DNA of 43,277 bases from NCBI GenBank assembly GCA_015233585.1, contig JADFXL010000006.1, positions 1,227-44,503 on the forward strand, written 5' to 3'. A program made the translations under genes and the position numbers. Positions 8,415 to 17,714 of this stretch are shown here, piece by piece. The DNA comes from Alphaproteobacteria bacterium. GTDB lineage: Bacteria > Pseudomonadota > Alphaproteobacteria > Rhodospirillales > Rhodospirillaceae. The notes under the pieces are model-generated. The model searched no databases, had not been told where the DNA came from, and worked only from the letters and a program-made list of their open reading frames with translations. Each line of letters starts with the position of its first letter. Within the stretch, counting starts at the first letter, position 1.

Positions 8415-9428
8415 CTACTCCAGGGTGATTCTCTGCATCATCTTAATGTTATAGTAACGCTCGTCGGTCAGAGAGTTTGGAATCTTGCCGGCCTGAAAGG
8501 CCTCCACCAGCCCTCGTACGGCATCCTCGATGCTGCGCCGTGCCGTATAACCAAGCTCTCGGGAGATCTTGTCCGATGACACGTGATAAGAACGGTTGTC
8601 GTCAGTTGGAGTTGTAACGATGTCAACCGTCTTACCGGTCATCCCTTTGACCGTCCGCTGAACCATGTTAGCAATTTCGGCAATCGTGAAGTTCTCATAC
8701 CCGGCATTGAATGTCTTGCCATCGATCTTGCTTCCGTCAATCTCCAACAACATGAGGTAAACATCGACCATGTCGTCGACGTGGATGTTCGGGCGCTTCT
8801 GATCACCGCCGAAAACCGTAATTACGCCGTTGTTGATAGCAAGATTAGTTAGAATGTTCACCGTCAGATCAAGTCGCAAGCGCTTGGCATAGCCGCAGAC
8901 CGTCGAAGGGCGGATAATGCAGGTCGTAAATCCTGGGGCCTTTTCCTCAGCCAGAACCTCCTCGCACATCGCCTTATATTTTGAATAATCGGTCAACGGC
9001 AGCAGCGGGAGGTCCTCGGTGACGTTGGGTTCCTCTTTGATCCCGTAAACCGACGAGGAGGAGGCGTAAATGAAGCGTTTAACCCCGACCTTTTTCGCCG
9101 CGTGGACCAATGGGCGAAAGGCATCGAAGTTAATCGACCTGCCGAGAGTCGGATTGAGCTCGAAGGACGGGTCATTGGAGATACATGCCAGATGGATGAC
9201 CGCGTCACACCCCTCGATCGCTTTGGCGACCATATCGCCATCCCGGATGTCGCCTTTGGTCTCGTACAAGTTAGGATTGCTTCTGACGGAATCAAAAACA
9301 TCTTCGCCGTAAATGTAAAGGTCAAGGACACTGACCTCATAGCCCTTTTCAAGCAAACGCGGGACCAGGGCCGAGCCAACGTAACCTGCACCACCCGTCA
9401 CTAAAACACGTTTAAAACGCAGCGCCAT
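8415..9428 (-). CDS. NAD-dependent sugar epimerase/dehydratase (extended SDR)
   Basis: The 337-residue protein is an extended short-chain dehydrogenase that probably acts on a nucleotide-linked sugar in the cytoplasm. The NAD-binding glycine motif is TGGAGYVGS (residues 11-19). The active site is the Ser-rich ASSSSVYG segment plus Y148-x3-K152 (YSKYK). The family uses the bound NAD for transient oxidation at C4 during epimerisation or dehydration. The substrate cannot be told from sequence. The ATG has a GGAGG site 6 bases ahead. It is the last gene in the long minus-strand series and follows the HldE-like gene by about 50 bases, so a heptose nucleotide is an attractive substrate. Confidence 0.88.
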   Translation of the reverse strand: MALRFKRVLVTGGAGYVGSALVPRLLEKGYEVSVLDLYIYGEDVFDSVRSNPNLYETKGDIRDGDMVAKAIEGCDAVIHLACISNDPSFELNPTLGRSINFDAFRPLVHAAKKVGVKRFIYASSSSVYGIKEEPNVTEDLPLLPLTDYSKYKAMCEEVLAEEKAPGFTTCIIRPSTVCGYAKRLRLDLTVNILTNLAINNGVITVFGGDQKRPNIHVDDMVDVYLMLLEIDGSKIDGKTFNAGYENFTIAEIANMVQRTVKGMTGKTVDIVTTPTDDNRSYHVSSDKISRELGYTARRSIEDAVRGLVEAFQAGKIPNSLTDERYYNIKMMQRITLE

Positions 9429-9479
9429 CGCAAACCTCCCCTGGGGTTGACAAACCTAACCACGACATCATAGTAAAAC

Positions 9480-11024
9480 TTACTTGAGAAGTGCGGTTAC
9501 GTATTTAGTCAGTCCGGCCCGATCTATGGAAGACCGGTGACCAACGACTTTCACTTTCATCGCGCCGACCGCATTGCCAATGAAAGCAACCACTTCAAGC
9601 GAAACACCTTTGGCGACCATCGGCGACGTGATCGCGAGAAAGGCATCCCCAGCGCCCATGGTATCGACCACAGTACTTGTAAAAGCTGGCGCCCAATAGG
9701 TTCCGTTTTCGCGGTCAAAGGCAATACAGCCGTTCTTGCCATGGGTTACCATCAGTCGTTGGCAGTCAATCTTCTTGAGGAGCCCGTCTTTGATCAGAAC
9801 ATCCAGAGCTCTGCGCCGATCCGACATCGCCAGACGCGCTTCAGGAGCGTCGATACAGACGTAATCGGCGCGCGGGTACTTGGTAATCAGGTTGTAGCCA
9901 TGATTGGCACTGTTGGTCTGGGCATTGAGGGCAAGGAATGGCGAGCGCGAGCAGAGGATCGGCACGGTCGATTCAGCGATCGCGCCATGGCCGAAGTCGG
10001 CGACAATAACAACGTCCGCGGTCGGCAGGCGATCGGCAAGATAGGCGTCGACTTCAGCCTGAATATCCTCTTCCATCGGCCGGTCGTTGATAAAACTGAT
10101 TTCAAATAACTTGCGCGTATAAGTCGGGTCAACCATTCTGCGTTTCAAAGTGGTCGGCGCATCGTCCCTATAGAACGGCTTCAGATGGACATTGGGGCGA
10201 AGGTTGGTCCGGATCAGTTCTTCCTGCGAATCCTGGGAGCCAAGGACGGTCACGATCTCAACCTCGGCAACGAAATCGGCAACAAGATTAGCGGCTGCAA
10301 TGACGCCACCGCAGAATATTTCAGATTCAATATGCCGGGTGGCGATTATGTTTTCCTTGCTGGGTTTGCCCAGTGGTTCGACGTACTGGGATTCATCAAT
10401 GATCTTGTCACCGACGAAGACGACCTTGCAGTTTCGAATCGACTCTATCGCACCGAGGACCCGATCCAGCATGTCGGTATCGTGGTAGGACGACAGATAC
10501 TCCTGGGCCTGACGCGGATAGATGTCAAAGTGTCGATTGAGAAGCGACGACGAACTAAAAGTGAGGTCGTGGGTGAAGGCGATATGCCCTCCATAGCGCT
10601 CGACCATCATTTGTTCCGTGACAATCCGCCCGGTGACGTCTTTTTCCGCGTTTTGGTATTCCGCACCTTTGACGTAGACGCTCGGCTTGATCAATTCAAT
10701 GACGTATTCGGCACCGGGGTGGTGTGAAATACCGACAAAATCGACCACATCAAAGCCAGCCAACATCTCAGCCCGAAACTGTTCGTTAAAAACCGGCCGC
10801 CCCGGCCCCTTGTTGACCATGTGATCACCTGAGATGGTGACAATCAGCATATCCCCTTCGCCGCGAGCCGACTTGAGATGTCGCAAATGGCCAAGATGAA
10901 CAAGGTCAAAAACACCGTGACACAAGGCAACACGAATGCCCTTTGCGCGAGCCGTTTCAGCGATAACAGCTAGCTCGTCCAGCGCCTTGATCTTGGACTC
11001 GGCGGAATTCAGATTATCGCCCAT
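9480..11024 (-). CDS. HldE-like bifunctional protein with reversed domains (nucleotidyltransferase then PfkB kinase)
   Basis: The 514-residue product joins two activities of heptose activation. Residues about 30-170 are a cytidylyltransferase-type nucleotidyltransferase: GVFDLVHLGHLRHLKSA includes the HxGH motif at 43-46. Residues about 200-514 are a PfkB-type (ribokinase-fold) sugar kinase, with the signature DTMGAGDAFLAI and probable catalytic base D460. HldE in enteric bacteria has the opposite order, kinase first and adenylyltransferase last. By analogy it may phosphorylate a heptose 7-phosphate at C1 and transfer a nucleotide, but the different architecture means substrate and nucleotide are open. 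It lies between two SDR genes in the minus-strand series, 37 bases after the preceding gene, with an AGGGG site before the ATG. Confidence 0.85.
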   Translation of the reverse strand: MGDNLNSAESKIKALDELAVIAETARAKGIRVALCHGVFDLVHLGHLRHLKSARGEGDMLIVTISGDHMVNKGPGRPVFNEQFRAEMLAGFDVVDFVGISHHPGAEYVIELIKPSVYVKGAEYQNAEKDVTGRIVTEQMMVERYGGHIAFTHDLTFSSSSLLNRHFDIYPRQAQEYLSSYHDTDMLDRVLGAIESIRNCKVVFVGDKIIDESQYVEPLGKPSKENIIATRHIESEIFCGGVIAAANLVADFVAEVEIVTVLGSQDSQEELIRTNLRPNVHLKPFYRDDAPTTLKRRMVDPTYTRKLFEISFINDRPMEEDIQAEVDAYLADRLPTADVVIVADFGHGAIAESTVPILCSRSPFLALNAQTNSANHGYNLITKYPRADYVCIDAPEARLAMSDRRRALDVLIKDGLLKKIDCQRLMVTHGKNGCIAFDRENGTYWAPAFTSTVVDTMGAGDAFLAITSPMVAKGVSLEVVAFIGNAVGAMKVKVVGHRSSIDRAGLTKYVTALLK

Positions 11025-11061
11025 CGATTCAATGCCCCTTTTTCGATTTCATCCCCGAAGT

Positions 11062-12051
11062 CTAGCGGAGGTATTTAAACCAATCTGCAGTAGCCTCGCG
11101 GATACTATCAGGGGTCCACACCGGGGCTTCGCGCCAGTACTCGATGTTTTCAAGCATCTTCGCCACACCCACTTCAATCGGAACTTTGGGTGTCCAGCCC
11201 AGGTCACGCTGGATGCGGCTCGTATCCGCCCATGTGCAATCCGGTTCGCCCGGGCGCTTGGGAATATAAATCGTTTCCTTGGCGCCGAGCAGACGAACAA
11301 TCTCGTTAACCGTGACCGGACGCGAGGTCCCGACATTGTAGATTTCGCCGCAAACCGAACTCGAGGCCGCCGTGATCAGCGCATCGGCTGCGTCGGAGAC
11401 ATAGGTGAAGTCGCGAGACTGCTCGCCGTTCCCGACGATGGTCAGCGGCTTGCCGGCCAGCAGTTGCGCAAGAAACACGCCGAACACAGCACCGTAGGCG
11501 CCGCTCGTCCGCGCCCTGGGGCCATAGATATTAAAGAAGCGTACCGAAACCGCCGGCAGCCCATAAATTTTCGCCCAGTGCATCACCACGTTTTCGCCGA
11601 GCCATTTGGTCAGCGCGTAGGGGTAGCGCGCGTCCGGGCGCGTGTCCTCGGGAGTCGGATAGACCTCGGGGATACCATAGCACGACGAGGACGCCACATA
11701 GACAAACCGCCGGACCTGGTGGGCCCTGGCAGCTTCGCAGACGGCATAGGTGCCATCGACATTGGAGCGGAAATAGGCATCGGGCTTCTGGATGGACGGA
11801 ACGATATCCGCCATCGCCGCCAGGTGGAAGACGCGATCGACGCCCTCGGTAACCGCCAGCATGTGCTTCTGGTCCGCGACATCCCCCTCAATCACCTCAA
11901 GCGCCCGGTTGCCGCGCTGGTGTTCGAGGTTACGTGGGTGGCCGCTGGCAAAATTGTCGACCACGCGCACCTTACGTCCCTGGCGGAGCAACTCATCGAC
12001 CAGATGGCTGCCGATGAAGCCGGCTCCGCCGGTTACCAGATCCCACTCCAT
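11062..12051 (-). CDS. NAD-dependent epimerase/dehydratase, UDP-sugar 4-epimerase-like
   Basis: The 329-residue extended SDR has TGGAGFIGSHLVDELL as its NAD-binding motif near residue 7, the SSSCYG active-site segment, and the catalytic pair Y145 and K149 in YPYALTKW. FFNIYGPRAR and GNGEQSRDFTYVSD are motifs found in UDP-glucose/UDP-hexuronate 4-epimerases and relatives. It probably changes stereochemistry at C4 of an NDP-sugar; the exact sugar is not determinable. A GGGAGG ribosome binding site precedes the ATG. It is separated from the upstream C-methyltransferase-like gene by 320 bases and followed closely by the HldE-like gene, so these three downstream genes could form their own transcription unit. 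Confidence 0.88.
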   Translation of the reverse strand: MEWDLVTGGAGFIGSHLVDELLRQGRKVRVVDNFASGHPRNLEHQRGNRALEVIEGDVADQKHMLAVTEGVDRVFHLAAMADIVPSIQKPDAYFRSNVDGTYAVCEAARAHQVRRFVYVASSSCYGIPEVYPTPEDTRPDARYPYALTKWLGENVVMHWAKIYGLPAVSVRFFNIYGPRARTSGAYGAVFGVFLAQLLAGKPLTIVGNGEQSRDFTYVSDAADALITAASSSVCGEIYNVGTSRPVTVNEIVRLLGAKETIYIPKRPGEPDCTWADTSRIQRDLGWTPKVPIEVGVAKMLENIEYWREAPVWTPDSIREATADWFKYLR

Positions 12052-12370
12052 GCCTCAAACCTCCCGTGTGTCCGCGGACGGGACAAGTGATAGCGGAATT
12101 CCGTTGTCCGTCACAAGGGGCATTGCGGACAGTGCCGCGAACCCGTTCGCGTCTTGGCTCGCAAGAGGGCTTCGAAGGCCAAATACGTCACCCGGACGAC
12201 CGGAACTTCGACAAGATCGCGGCACAGGACGCCGACCACGCGGACAAACCCGCGGGCAGAAAGAAGAACGACTTCAGCTTGGTCGCAAAGCGACAGCTCT
12301 GTTCTTGCGTCAGGAAAAGACAAGGCCCCTTCTTGGGCAACGACATTCATCCATTGCAAGACGGAGTCGA
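12052..12370. other. Intergenic gap within the minus-strand series
   Basis: No supported gene. A minus-strand ORF (12111-12416) ends ALLRAKTRTGSRHCPQC but overlaps the next gene and shows no family feature. No clear -35/-10 pair was found by eye, though a gap of this size inside an otherwise tight series could hold a secondary promoter or a lost gene. Confidence 0.4.
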
Positions 12371-13609
12371 TCAACGGGCCAGTCGTTCCAAAGCTGCTGC
12401 GAATGTCTCCCCGCACCGGCGGGGCGGGAACAGACTCACCGTGCGGGGCGAGGCGCCGAGCCGGTTCGCGATCTTACGCGAGACTTTGAACTCATTCTCG
12501 CTGCCGACACCGAGGAGGAAGAGGATCGGACCGGCACCGGTGTCCACGGCGTCGAAGCCAATGATGGGCCGGTCGCTGCCAGGAAAAAATCGGCCCTGAA
12601 TCTCGGCGCGGTCGTCGATGATCAGATCGACGGCATCGCCCAGACCGCAGGAATTGACGACCGTGCAAGACCGCGGCGCGGCACCATAAACAGCAATCCG
12701 CCAACCGGCTGTCCGGTAGGCCGCGACCACAGCGGCGAGGGCGCGCTGGTACTCGGCGAGCAAAGCGGCGAAGCGCAGGTAATACGGACGCCCCAGGTTT
12801 GCGGAGGTCCAGTCGGCTAAAGCGAAGGGCCGGGGCGGCAGGAACTCGTTTCGTTGCGCGATCATGGCGATGGTGCCGCCGCCAAAAGCGTAGGTGCGCC
12901 GATCCAGCACCTCCAGACCCGAGACTTCGAGGAGCCGCTCAACCATGGGAACGGTGAAATAGTTGACGTGTTCCTCCCACAGGATCGACGGGTTGCCCCC
13001 CTCGAAACCGGCTTCGACCTGGGGCAGTTCCAGAACGAACAGGCCGCCGGGATTGAGGCCCTCGCGCACGGTGGTCAGAAAGGTTTCAATCTGCTCGACA
13101 TGTTCCAAAACGTGGCGGGCGACGATAAAATCGAAGCCACCGTCAAAGCGGGTTTTGAAGGCGTCGAGCGTGTCGGGGCCGAAGAAATCAGCCACGATAT
13201 CCAGCCCGTCGCGGCGTCCCGCCTCGGCGACCGGCCGGTTCGGTTCGATTCCCAGCAGGCGCTCGAACCCGCGGTCCCGCATCGCCTTAAGAAAAAAACC
13301 GTCGTTGCAACCGATCTCGAGCGCCGGACCAGGATCACGGCGCGCCACCATGCTGGTCAGCAATTCAGGAACATGGGCAGGCCGCTGGAACGAAGTCGAA
13401 TAGGCGTCGGCGTCGGAATAGAGCAGTGCGGGGTCGATCGGCTCGACGATCTGGAGCAGTCCGCAACGGGCGCACAGGTGGAAATTCACGGGATAGCGTG
13501 GGTCCGGATCATCGGCGCCGCGGCGCAGGCGATGACTGATCGGCAACTTCCCGAAATCGACCAGCGGAAGGACGTCCCGATCCCCACAGACCCGGCATTG
13601 AGCGACCAT
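12371..13609 (-). CDS. SAM-dependent C-methyltransferase-like protein
   Basis: The 412-residue protein has the three-part layout of NDP-sugar C-methyltransferases of the TylC3/NovU type. Residues 5-49 form a zinc-binding module with two Cys pairs (CRVC and CARC). A SAM-binding Rossmann domain follows, with LEIGCNDG at 97-104 and ARHVLEHV further on. The C-terminal third (about 280-410; YGAAPRSCTVVN) matches the Methyltransf_14-type domain. Family members add a methyl group to C3 or C5 of a keto sugar, making branched deoxysugars. It probably uses a nucleotide-bound keto intermediate made by neighbouring SDR enzymes. The ATG at 13609 overlaps the stop of the RmlD-like gene (TGATG) and has an AGAGGA site; the in-frame GTG at 13612 is less likely. 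Confidence 0.9.
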   Translation of the reverse strand: MVAQCRVCGDRDVLPLVDFGKLPISHRLRRGADDPDPRYPVNFHLCARCGLLQIVEPIDPALLYSDADAYSTSFQRPAHVPELLTSMVARRDPGPALEIGCNDGFFLKAMRDRGFERLLGIEPNRPVAEAGRRDGLDIVADFFGPDTLDAFKTRFDGGFDFIVARHVLEHVEQIETFLTTVREGLNPGGLFVLELPQVEAGFEGGNPSILWEEHVNYFTVPMVERLLEVSGLEVLDRRTYAFGGGTIAMIAQRNEFLPPRPFALADWTSANLGRPYYLRFAALLAEYQRALAAVVAAYRTAGWRIAVYGAAPRSCTVVNSCGLGDAVDLIIDDRAEIQGRFFPGSDRPIIGFDAVDTGAGPILFLLGVGSENEFKVSRKIANRLGASPRTVSLFPPRRCGETFAAALERLAR

Positions 13610-14496
13610 CACATTCCTCTTATCGTGTTTGCCCCGTCCCCGAGCAAGGCGTCAAGGGCCTTCCGGGGCAGAGGGGCGGACAGGCCGGACAGGGCAGTCA
13701 ACTCGTCCATGGCCAGACTCGTGTATGGGGGGAGGTGCTCGGGCAGAAAGCCGCAGGTCAACGCCGACACGACGCGGACAAGCCCGGCGCGACCGCAGCG
13801 TCCGGCAAGATAGGTGGCGGCTTCGCCATAGGAAAGGTCGCTTTCCGCGGAAACCTGGAATATGCCCGACGGCCGGGCCGCGACCAGCGCCATCATCGCC
13901 GACACCGCAAGGTCCAGGGAAATCGGCGCCATGGTCATGTCGGAAAAGGCGGTCACCGGTTGACCCGCGCGCAGAGTGTCCAGCCATTGGGCGAACAGGG
14001 GGGTCTGGGGGCCGATGACCTTGGTCAGCCGCAAAATGGCGCCCGTCGGCGCCACCGCTTGGAAACCGGTCTCGGCGTCGGCTTTGAAACGCCCATAGGG
14101 ATCGATCGGATGGCGAGGCGAGTTGGCCGGCATACGCGGCCGCAAGCCATCGAACACCAGACTGGTCGACAAAAGGAGGACGTGAACCCCGGCGGCGGCC
14201 AGCCGCCGGGCGAGGGCGACGGTGTTGTCAACGTTGACCCGACGCGCCAGTTCCGGCTGCTCCGCACAGAGTTTGCGCGCCGCCACCGCCGCGCACAGGA
14301 CCGCCACGTCAACCCCGGAGGAGAGGACAGGTCCCTGTTCGAGGGGTTGGGAGAGGTCGAGGGGCAATGCGGCTCCGTCCCGTCGCGAGGTCGCGACCAC
14401 GTCCCAGCCCTGGCCGCGCGCACCCGCGGCCAGGGCCGAGCCGAGTTGAGAATCACCGCCGACGATGAGCAGGCGCATGGCAGGGCAAGGGGTCAC
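13609..14496 (-). CDS. RmlD-like NDP-sugar reductase (SDR)
   Basis: The 295-residue protein resembles dTDP-4-dehydrorhamnose reductase: an N-terminal GGDSQLGSAL dinucleotide motif, LLLSTSLVFDG in place of the classical STDYVFDG, and Y134-x3-K138 in DPYGRFKADAE. Such enzymes reduce the 4-keto group of an NDP-deoxysugar using NADPH or NADH. Lying directly between two methyltransferase genes, it may complete a branched or methylated sugar. The GTG at 14496 overlaps the stop of the upstream gene (GTGA), supporting translational coupling; an ATG six codons later (MRLLIVGG) lies closer to the first strand and is an alternative. No other rml gene is present, so dTDP-rhamnose itself is not implied. 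Confidence 0.82.
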   Translation of the reverse strand: MTPCPAMRLLIVGGDSQLGSALAAGARGQGWDVVATSRRDGAALPLDLSQPLEQGPVLSSGVDVAVLCAAVAARKLCAEQPELARRVNVDNTVALARRLAAAGVHVLLLSTSLVFDGLRPRMPANSPRHPIDPYGRFKADAETGFQAVAPTGAILRLTKVIGPQTPLFAQWLDTLRAGQPVTAFSDMTMAPISLDLAVSAMMALVAARPSGIFQVSAESDLSYGEAATYLAGRCGRAGLVRVVSALTCGFLPEHLPPYTSLAMDELTALSGLSAPLPRKALDALLGDGANTIRGM

Positions 14497-15158
14497 GTGA
14501 AGTAAATGAACCCATAGTCGCCAGTATACCCGGCCTTCTCATAAATCCAGCGCCACCCGGCGATCGAGTGGAAGGACTCGCAGGTAAGCTGCCAATAAAG
14601 TAGGTTCATCTTTTCGCGCAGGTCATGGTAAGACTCGACCATAATATACTTCCCGCCGCGACCGACCCGCTGAATCTCCCGAACAGCCCGGTCAACATCG
14701 AAGATTTCAAGGTTGTGCAGCGTGCCGAGCGAGACGACAAAATCAAAACTGTCGTTTTCAAACGGCAGGTCAACGGCGTTGCCAGTCGTCAAAAACGGCT
14801 TGACCTCTTCCTTGGCGTTCTCGATGCCATAGGCCGAGATATCGATCCCGCGCACCTCGACTCCCGGGACGACCTGAGTGAATTCGTGGAGCAGGTATCC
14901 CTTGCCACATCCGACATCGAGAATGCGCTGGCCAGGCTTGATCCCATAGTGCGCGACCATTTTCTCGGCGATCGGCCGCCAGCGCCCGTCGTAGCGGTAC
15001 CCGCCGTAGCCGTACTGCCGGTCGCCATCCCAATAATCCCGACCGAACTGTTTGGCGATCACGCCGCACTCGGCCTTATCGAAATCGACCACCCGCTGAA
15101 CATAGTTGCGTTTCGTCGAACTGTGCAGGGTCTGGATGAAGTCAATATGCTCAAGCAC
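14493..15158 (-). CDS. Class I SAM-dependent methyltransferase
   Basis: This 221-residue protein has the motif I sequence ILDVGCGKGYLL (from residue 79) and the post-motif acidic residue in GIDISAYG, as in Methyltransf_11-type enzymes. It would transfer a methyl group from S-adenosylmethionine; the acceptor is unknown, probably a sugar hydroxyl or a sugar nucleotide. An aromatic and Gly-rich segment before the fold (DRQYGYGGYRYDGRW) is unusual and may shape the acceptor site. The start is GTG, with a GAGGGAG site 8 bases upstream. It follows the first aminotransferase gene by 18 bases and overlaps the RmlD-like gene by 4 bases. Confidence 0.87.
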   Translation of the reverse strand: MLEHIDFIQTLHSSTKRNYVQRVVDFDKAECGVIAKQFGRDYWDGDRQYGYGGYRYDGRWRPIAEKMVAHYGIKPGQRILDVGCGKGYLLHEFTQVVPGVEVRGIDISAYGIENAKEEVKPFLTTGNAVDLPFENDSFDFVVSLGTLHNLEIFDVDRAVREIQRVGRGGKYIMVESYHDLREKMNLLYWQLTCESFHSIAGWRWIYEKAGYTGDYGFIYFT

Positions 15159-15176
15159 GGCGTGTCTCCCTCGTCT

Positions 15177-16283
15177 TTACTTTTTACTGTAAAAGTCACT
15201 GACCACTTCGATCACATAATCCTGTTGCGCGCGAGTAATGTGCTGGTCAACCGGGAAGCTGATGACCAAAGCGGCGTGACGGTCGGTGACCGGGAAATGT
15301 CCGGGCGGATAGCCGAGCGGACGAAGGCCCTCCTGCTGGTAGAGCGGGATCGGGTAGTGAACCTTGGCTTCGACGCCGCGATCGAGGCAATATTGATAGA
15401 GCGCGTCGCGATCTTTGGCAAAGACCATGTACAGGTGGAACACACGCTTGACGTTCGGCCGCCGCGGCGGCAACCGGATGCCGGAAATCTTGCCCAGACC
15501 AGCGTCGTAGTAAGCGCCGTTGGCGATCCGCTTGTTGGTAATGTCGTGAGTCTCGCCGATCAGCCAGTTGCCGACCACGGCCTGCACGCTATCGAGGCGC
15601 GAATTGTGTCCAAGAATAGAGATTTCGTCGCGATTCTTCATGCCGTGATTGCGAATCAACCGCAGGCGGGCATCGATCGCGTCGTCATTGGTTACGACCA
15701 CGCCGCCATCGCCCCAGACATTGAGGTTCTTGAGCGGATGCAATGAAAAGCCGGCGGCCGAGCCCCAGGTCCCGGAGCGCTTGCCGTCATACTCCGAGAG
15801 AATGCCCTGGCAGGCATCTTCGACCACCGGCAAGCCATGCTTCTCGGCGATCTTCATCAACTCGGTCATGTTGGTGACTTCGCCGGTCAGTTGAACCGGC
15901 ATGATCGCCTTGGTCCGGGGCGTGATCGCGGCCTCGACCTGCGCGACATCGATGCAGAAGGAGTCGTCGCAGTCGACCAGCACCGGCCGCGCCCCGGTTT
16001 CCGCGATCGCGCCCACCGTGGCGATAAAGGTATTGGCGGCGGTGATCACTTCGTCGCCGTGACCGATTTCCAGCGCCCGCAGCGGCAGTTTCAGCGCGTC
16101 GGTACCCGAACCCACACCGATGGCGTGCTTGACGCCAATCAGGTCGGCGAACTTCCGTTCGAACTCGCCCACCACCTTGCCGAGGGTGAAGTCGCCGCTC
16201 AGAACCAGTTTCTTCAGCTCCGCGAAGATCGGCTCGGGATCGGCGAACTGCTGGGCCAAGTAGGAATATCGAACTTTGAACAT
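15177..16283 (-). CDS. DegT/DnrJ/EryC1/StrS aminotransferase (first copy)
   Basis: The 368-residue PLP enzyme belongs to the sugar aminotransferase family, which converts NDP-keto sugars to amino sugars with glutamate or glutamine as donor. GSGTDALKLPLRAL forms the phosphate-binding section, VVEDACQG contains the PLP-ring Asp, and HPLKNLNVWGDGG carries the Schiff-base lysine K185. The ATG at 16283 (MFKVRYSYLAQQF) is chosen over the longer ORF at 16358 because it gives the normal family N-terminus and has AGGAG upstream, although with a longish 12-base spacing. The nearby second copy is clearly homologous but diverged, so each probably serves a different keto sugar. A few family members are dehydratases, but those lack the lysine. 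Confidence 0.92.
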   Translation of the reverse strand: MFKVRYSYLAQQFADPEPIFAELKKLVLSGDFTLGKVVGEFERKFADLIGVKHAIGVGSGTDALKLPLRALEIGHGDEVITAANTFIATVGAIAETGARPVLVDCDDSFCIDVAQVEAAITPRTKAIMPVQLTGEVTNMTELMKIAEKHGLPVVEDACQGILSEYDGKRSGTWGSAAGFSLHPLKNLNVWGDGGVVVTNDDAIDARLRLIRNHGMKNRDEISILGHNSRLDSVQAVVGNWLIGETHDITNKRIANGAYYDAGLGKISGIRLPPRRPNVKRVFHLYMVFAKDRDALYQYCLDRGVEAKVHYPIPLYQQEGLRPLGYPPGHFPVTDRHAALVISFPVDQHITRAQQDYVIEVVSDFYSKK

Positions 16284-16563
16284 GGTCGATTCTGGCTCCT
16301 GAAAATTCTGAACGGAAAAGAGTGGCGTAGCTTGTCGGGCCAAACCGACCCCCATCAAGGTCCTTTGATAACCAAACCCCGGCCAATCGGCAACTCCCGC
16401 AGGTGCGGAGCTTTATTCGCAAAATGCGTTCTGCCCGGATCGGCATGATCTGTCTTCGCCATCGGCGCCGCCGTCCCGATCCCGCGCGCGTTGCCGTCCG
16501 CGGCAGACGGAGACCCGGCGGGAAACGGGAAAAACTGGCCGAGAGCCACGGAGTCGTCAGCGA
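16284..16563. other. Gap between the two aminotransferase genes
   Basis: No gene is supported here. The short ORFs (16355-16567 minus, 16403-16693 plus) are shadows. I see no clear promoter or terminator. Confidence 0.4.
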
Positions 16564-17685
16564 TCACACGAAAAACTCCCGAATCGTGGCGCTGACATAT
16601 GCGATGTCGTCCTCGGTCAGATACTGGTTGACCGGCAGCGACAGTATCCGTGCCGCCTGGGTCTCGACCACCGGGAAGGCGCCCTTGCCATAGCCAAGGG
16701 AGGCGGCAGCCGGCTGAAGGTGGATCGGCACCGGATAATGGATGGCCGAGCCGATTCCGTGAGCGGTCAGGTGCGCCTGAAGGTCATCCCGGCGGTCGAC
16801 TTGAACGACGAAGGTGTGGAAGGTGTTGTATTCGATGGTCCGGCATGGCGGCATGAAGACCGGGGTATCCGCCAGCAGGCGGTGGTAGAGAGCCGCGTTG
16901 GCGCGCCGACGCTCGAGCACCGGCCCCAACCGACGCAGCCGCAGCCGAAGAATTTCAGCCTGAATCGTATCAAGGCGGGAGACGCCGCCCCAAATCTCGA
17001 CCCGGTTGCGGTCAATCAGGCCATGATTGCGCAAGAGCCGCACGGTACCGGCGACCTTGTCATCATCGGTGACCAACAGTCCGGCATCCCCCGCGGCATT
17101 AAGGTTCTTCAGCGGATGGGCGGAAAAACAGCCGACATGACCGAAGGTCCCGCTAAGCCTGCCGTCATAGCGGGAACCAAAGGACTGGGCGGCATCCTCG
17201 ACCACCGCCAGACCATGGCGCTCGGCGAGCGCCTTCAGCGGCGCCATGTCGGCGATGCGGCCGGTCAGGTGGACAGGCATAATCGCCCGGGTCCGGCTGG
17301 TCACTGCGGCGGCCACGGCCTGGGGATCGATGTTCTGGTCGGGGAGAACATCGACGAACACCGGGGTGGCCCCGGCGGCGACCACCGCTGCGGTCGAAGC
17401 GACGAACGAGTTGGGCGGCGTGATCACCTCGTCGCCGGGGCCGATGCCCAGGGCCTTCATGCCGAGGATCAAGGCGTCGGTCCCCGAATTGAGGGCGACG
17501 ACATGCCTGGCTCCCAGCCACCGGGCCGCCTCGGCTTCCAACAGTTCGATCGCGGCGCCGCCGACGAACTCGCCCTTCGCAAAGGCGGCTTCGATCAAAG
17601 GCAAAAGTTCGGACCGTTCCTCGGCAAACTGAGCCGAGAAATTGACGAAAGGGACGCTACGTGAACCGGACGCGGGGTGACTCAT
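16564..17685 (-). CDS. DegT/DnrJ/EryC1/StrS aminotransferase (second copy)
   Basis: The 373-residue protein is a second PLP-dependent sugar aminotransferase. LNSGTDALILGMKALGIG, VVEDAAQSFGS and SAHPLKNLNAAGDAG mark the fold, with K193 as the PLP lysine. It shares the segments GTDAL, GDEVIT, RAIMPVHLTG and HPLKNLN with the first copy but differs across the substrate region. The ATG at 17685 leaves a 29-base gap after the transketolase gene and is preferred to the GTG at 17706. It may act on a ketose or keto sugar made by the split transketolase encoded immediately upstream; that link is inferred from position only. About 280 non-coding bases separate it from the first copy. Confidence 0.92.
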   Translation of the reverse strand: MSHPASGSRSVPFVNFSAQFAEERSELLPLIEAAFAKGEFVGGAAIELLEAEAARWLGARHVVALNSGTDALILGMKALGIGPGDEVITPPNSFVASTAAVVAAGATPVFVDVLPDQNIDPQAVAAAVTSRTRAIMPVHLTGRIADMAPLKALAERHGLAVVEDAAQSFGSRYDGRLSGTFGHVGCFSAHPLKNLNAAGDAGLLVTDDDKVAGTVRLLRNHGLIDRNRVEIWGGVSRLDTIQAEILRLRLRRLGPVLERRRANAALYHRLLADTPVFMPPCRTIEYNTFHTFVVQVDRRDDLQAHLTAHGIGSAIHYPVPIHLQPAAASLGYGKGAFPVVETQAARILSLPVNQYLTEDDIAYVSATIREFFV

Positions 17686-17714
17686 GGATGATCCCGTGAA
17701 AAACACGATTTCGT

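Noticed and set aside
10936-12090. 384-residue plus-strand ORF
   Set aside because: Lies over the SDR gene with clear motifs on the minus strand; no motif of its own.
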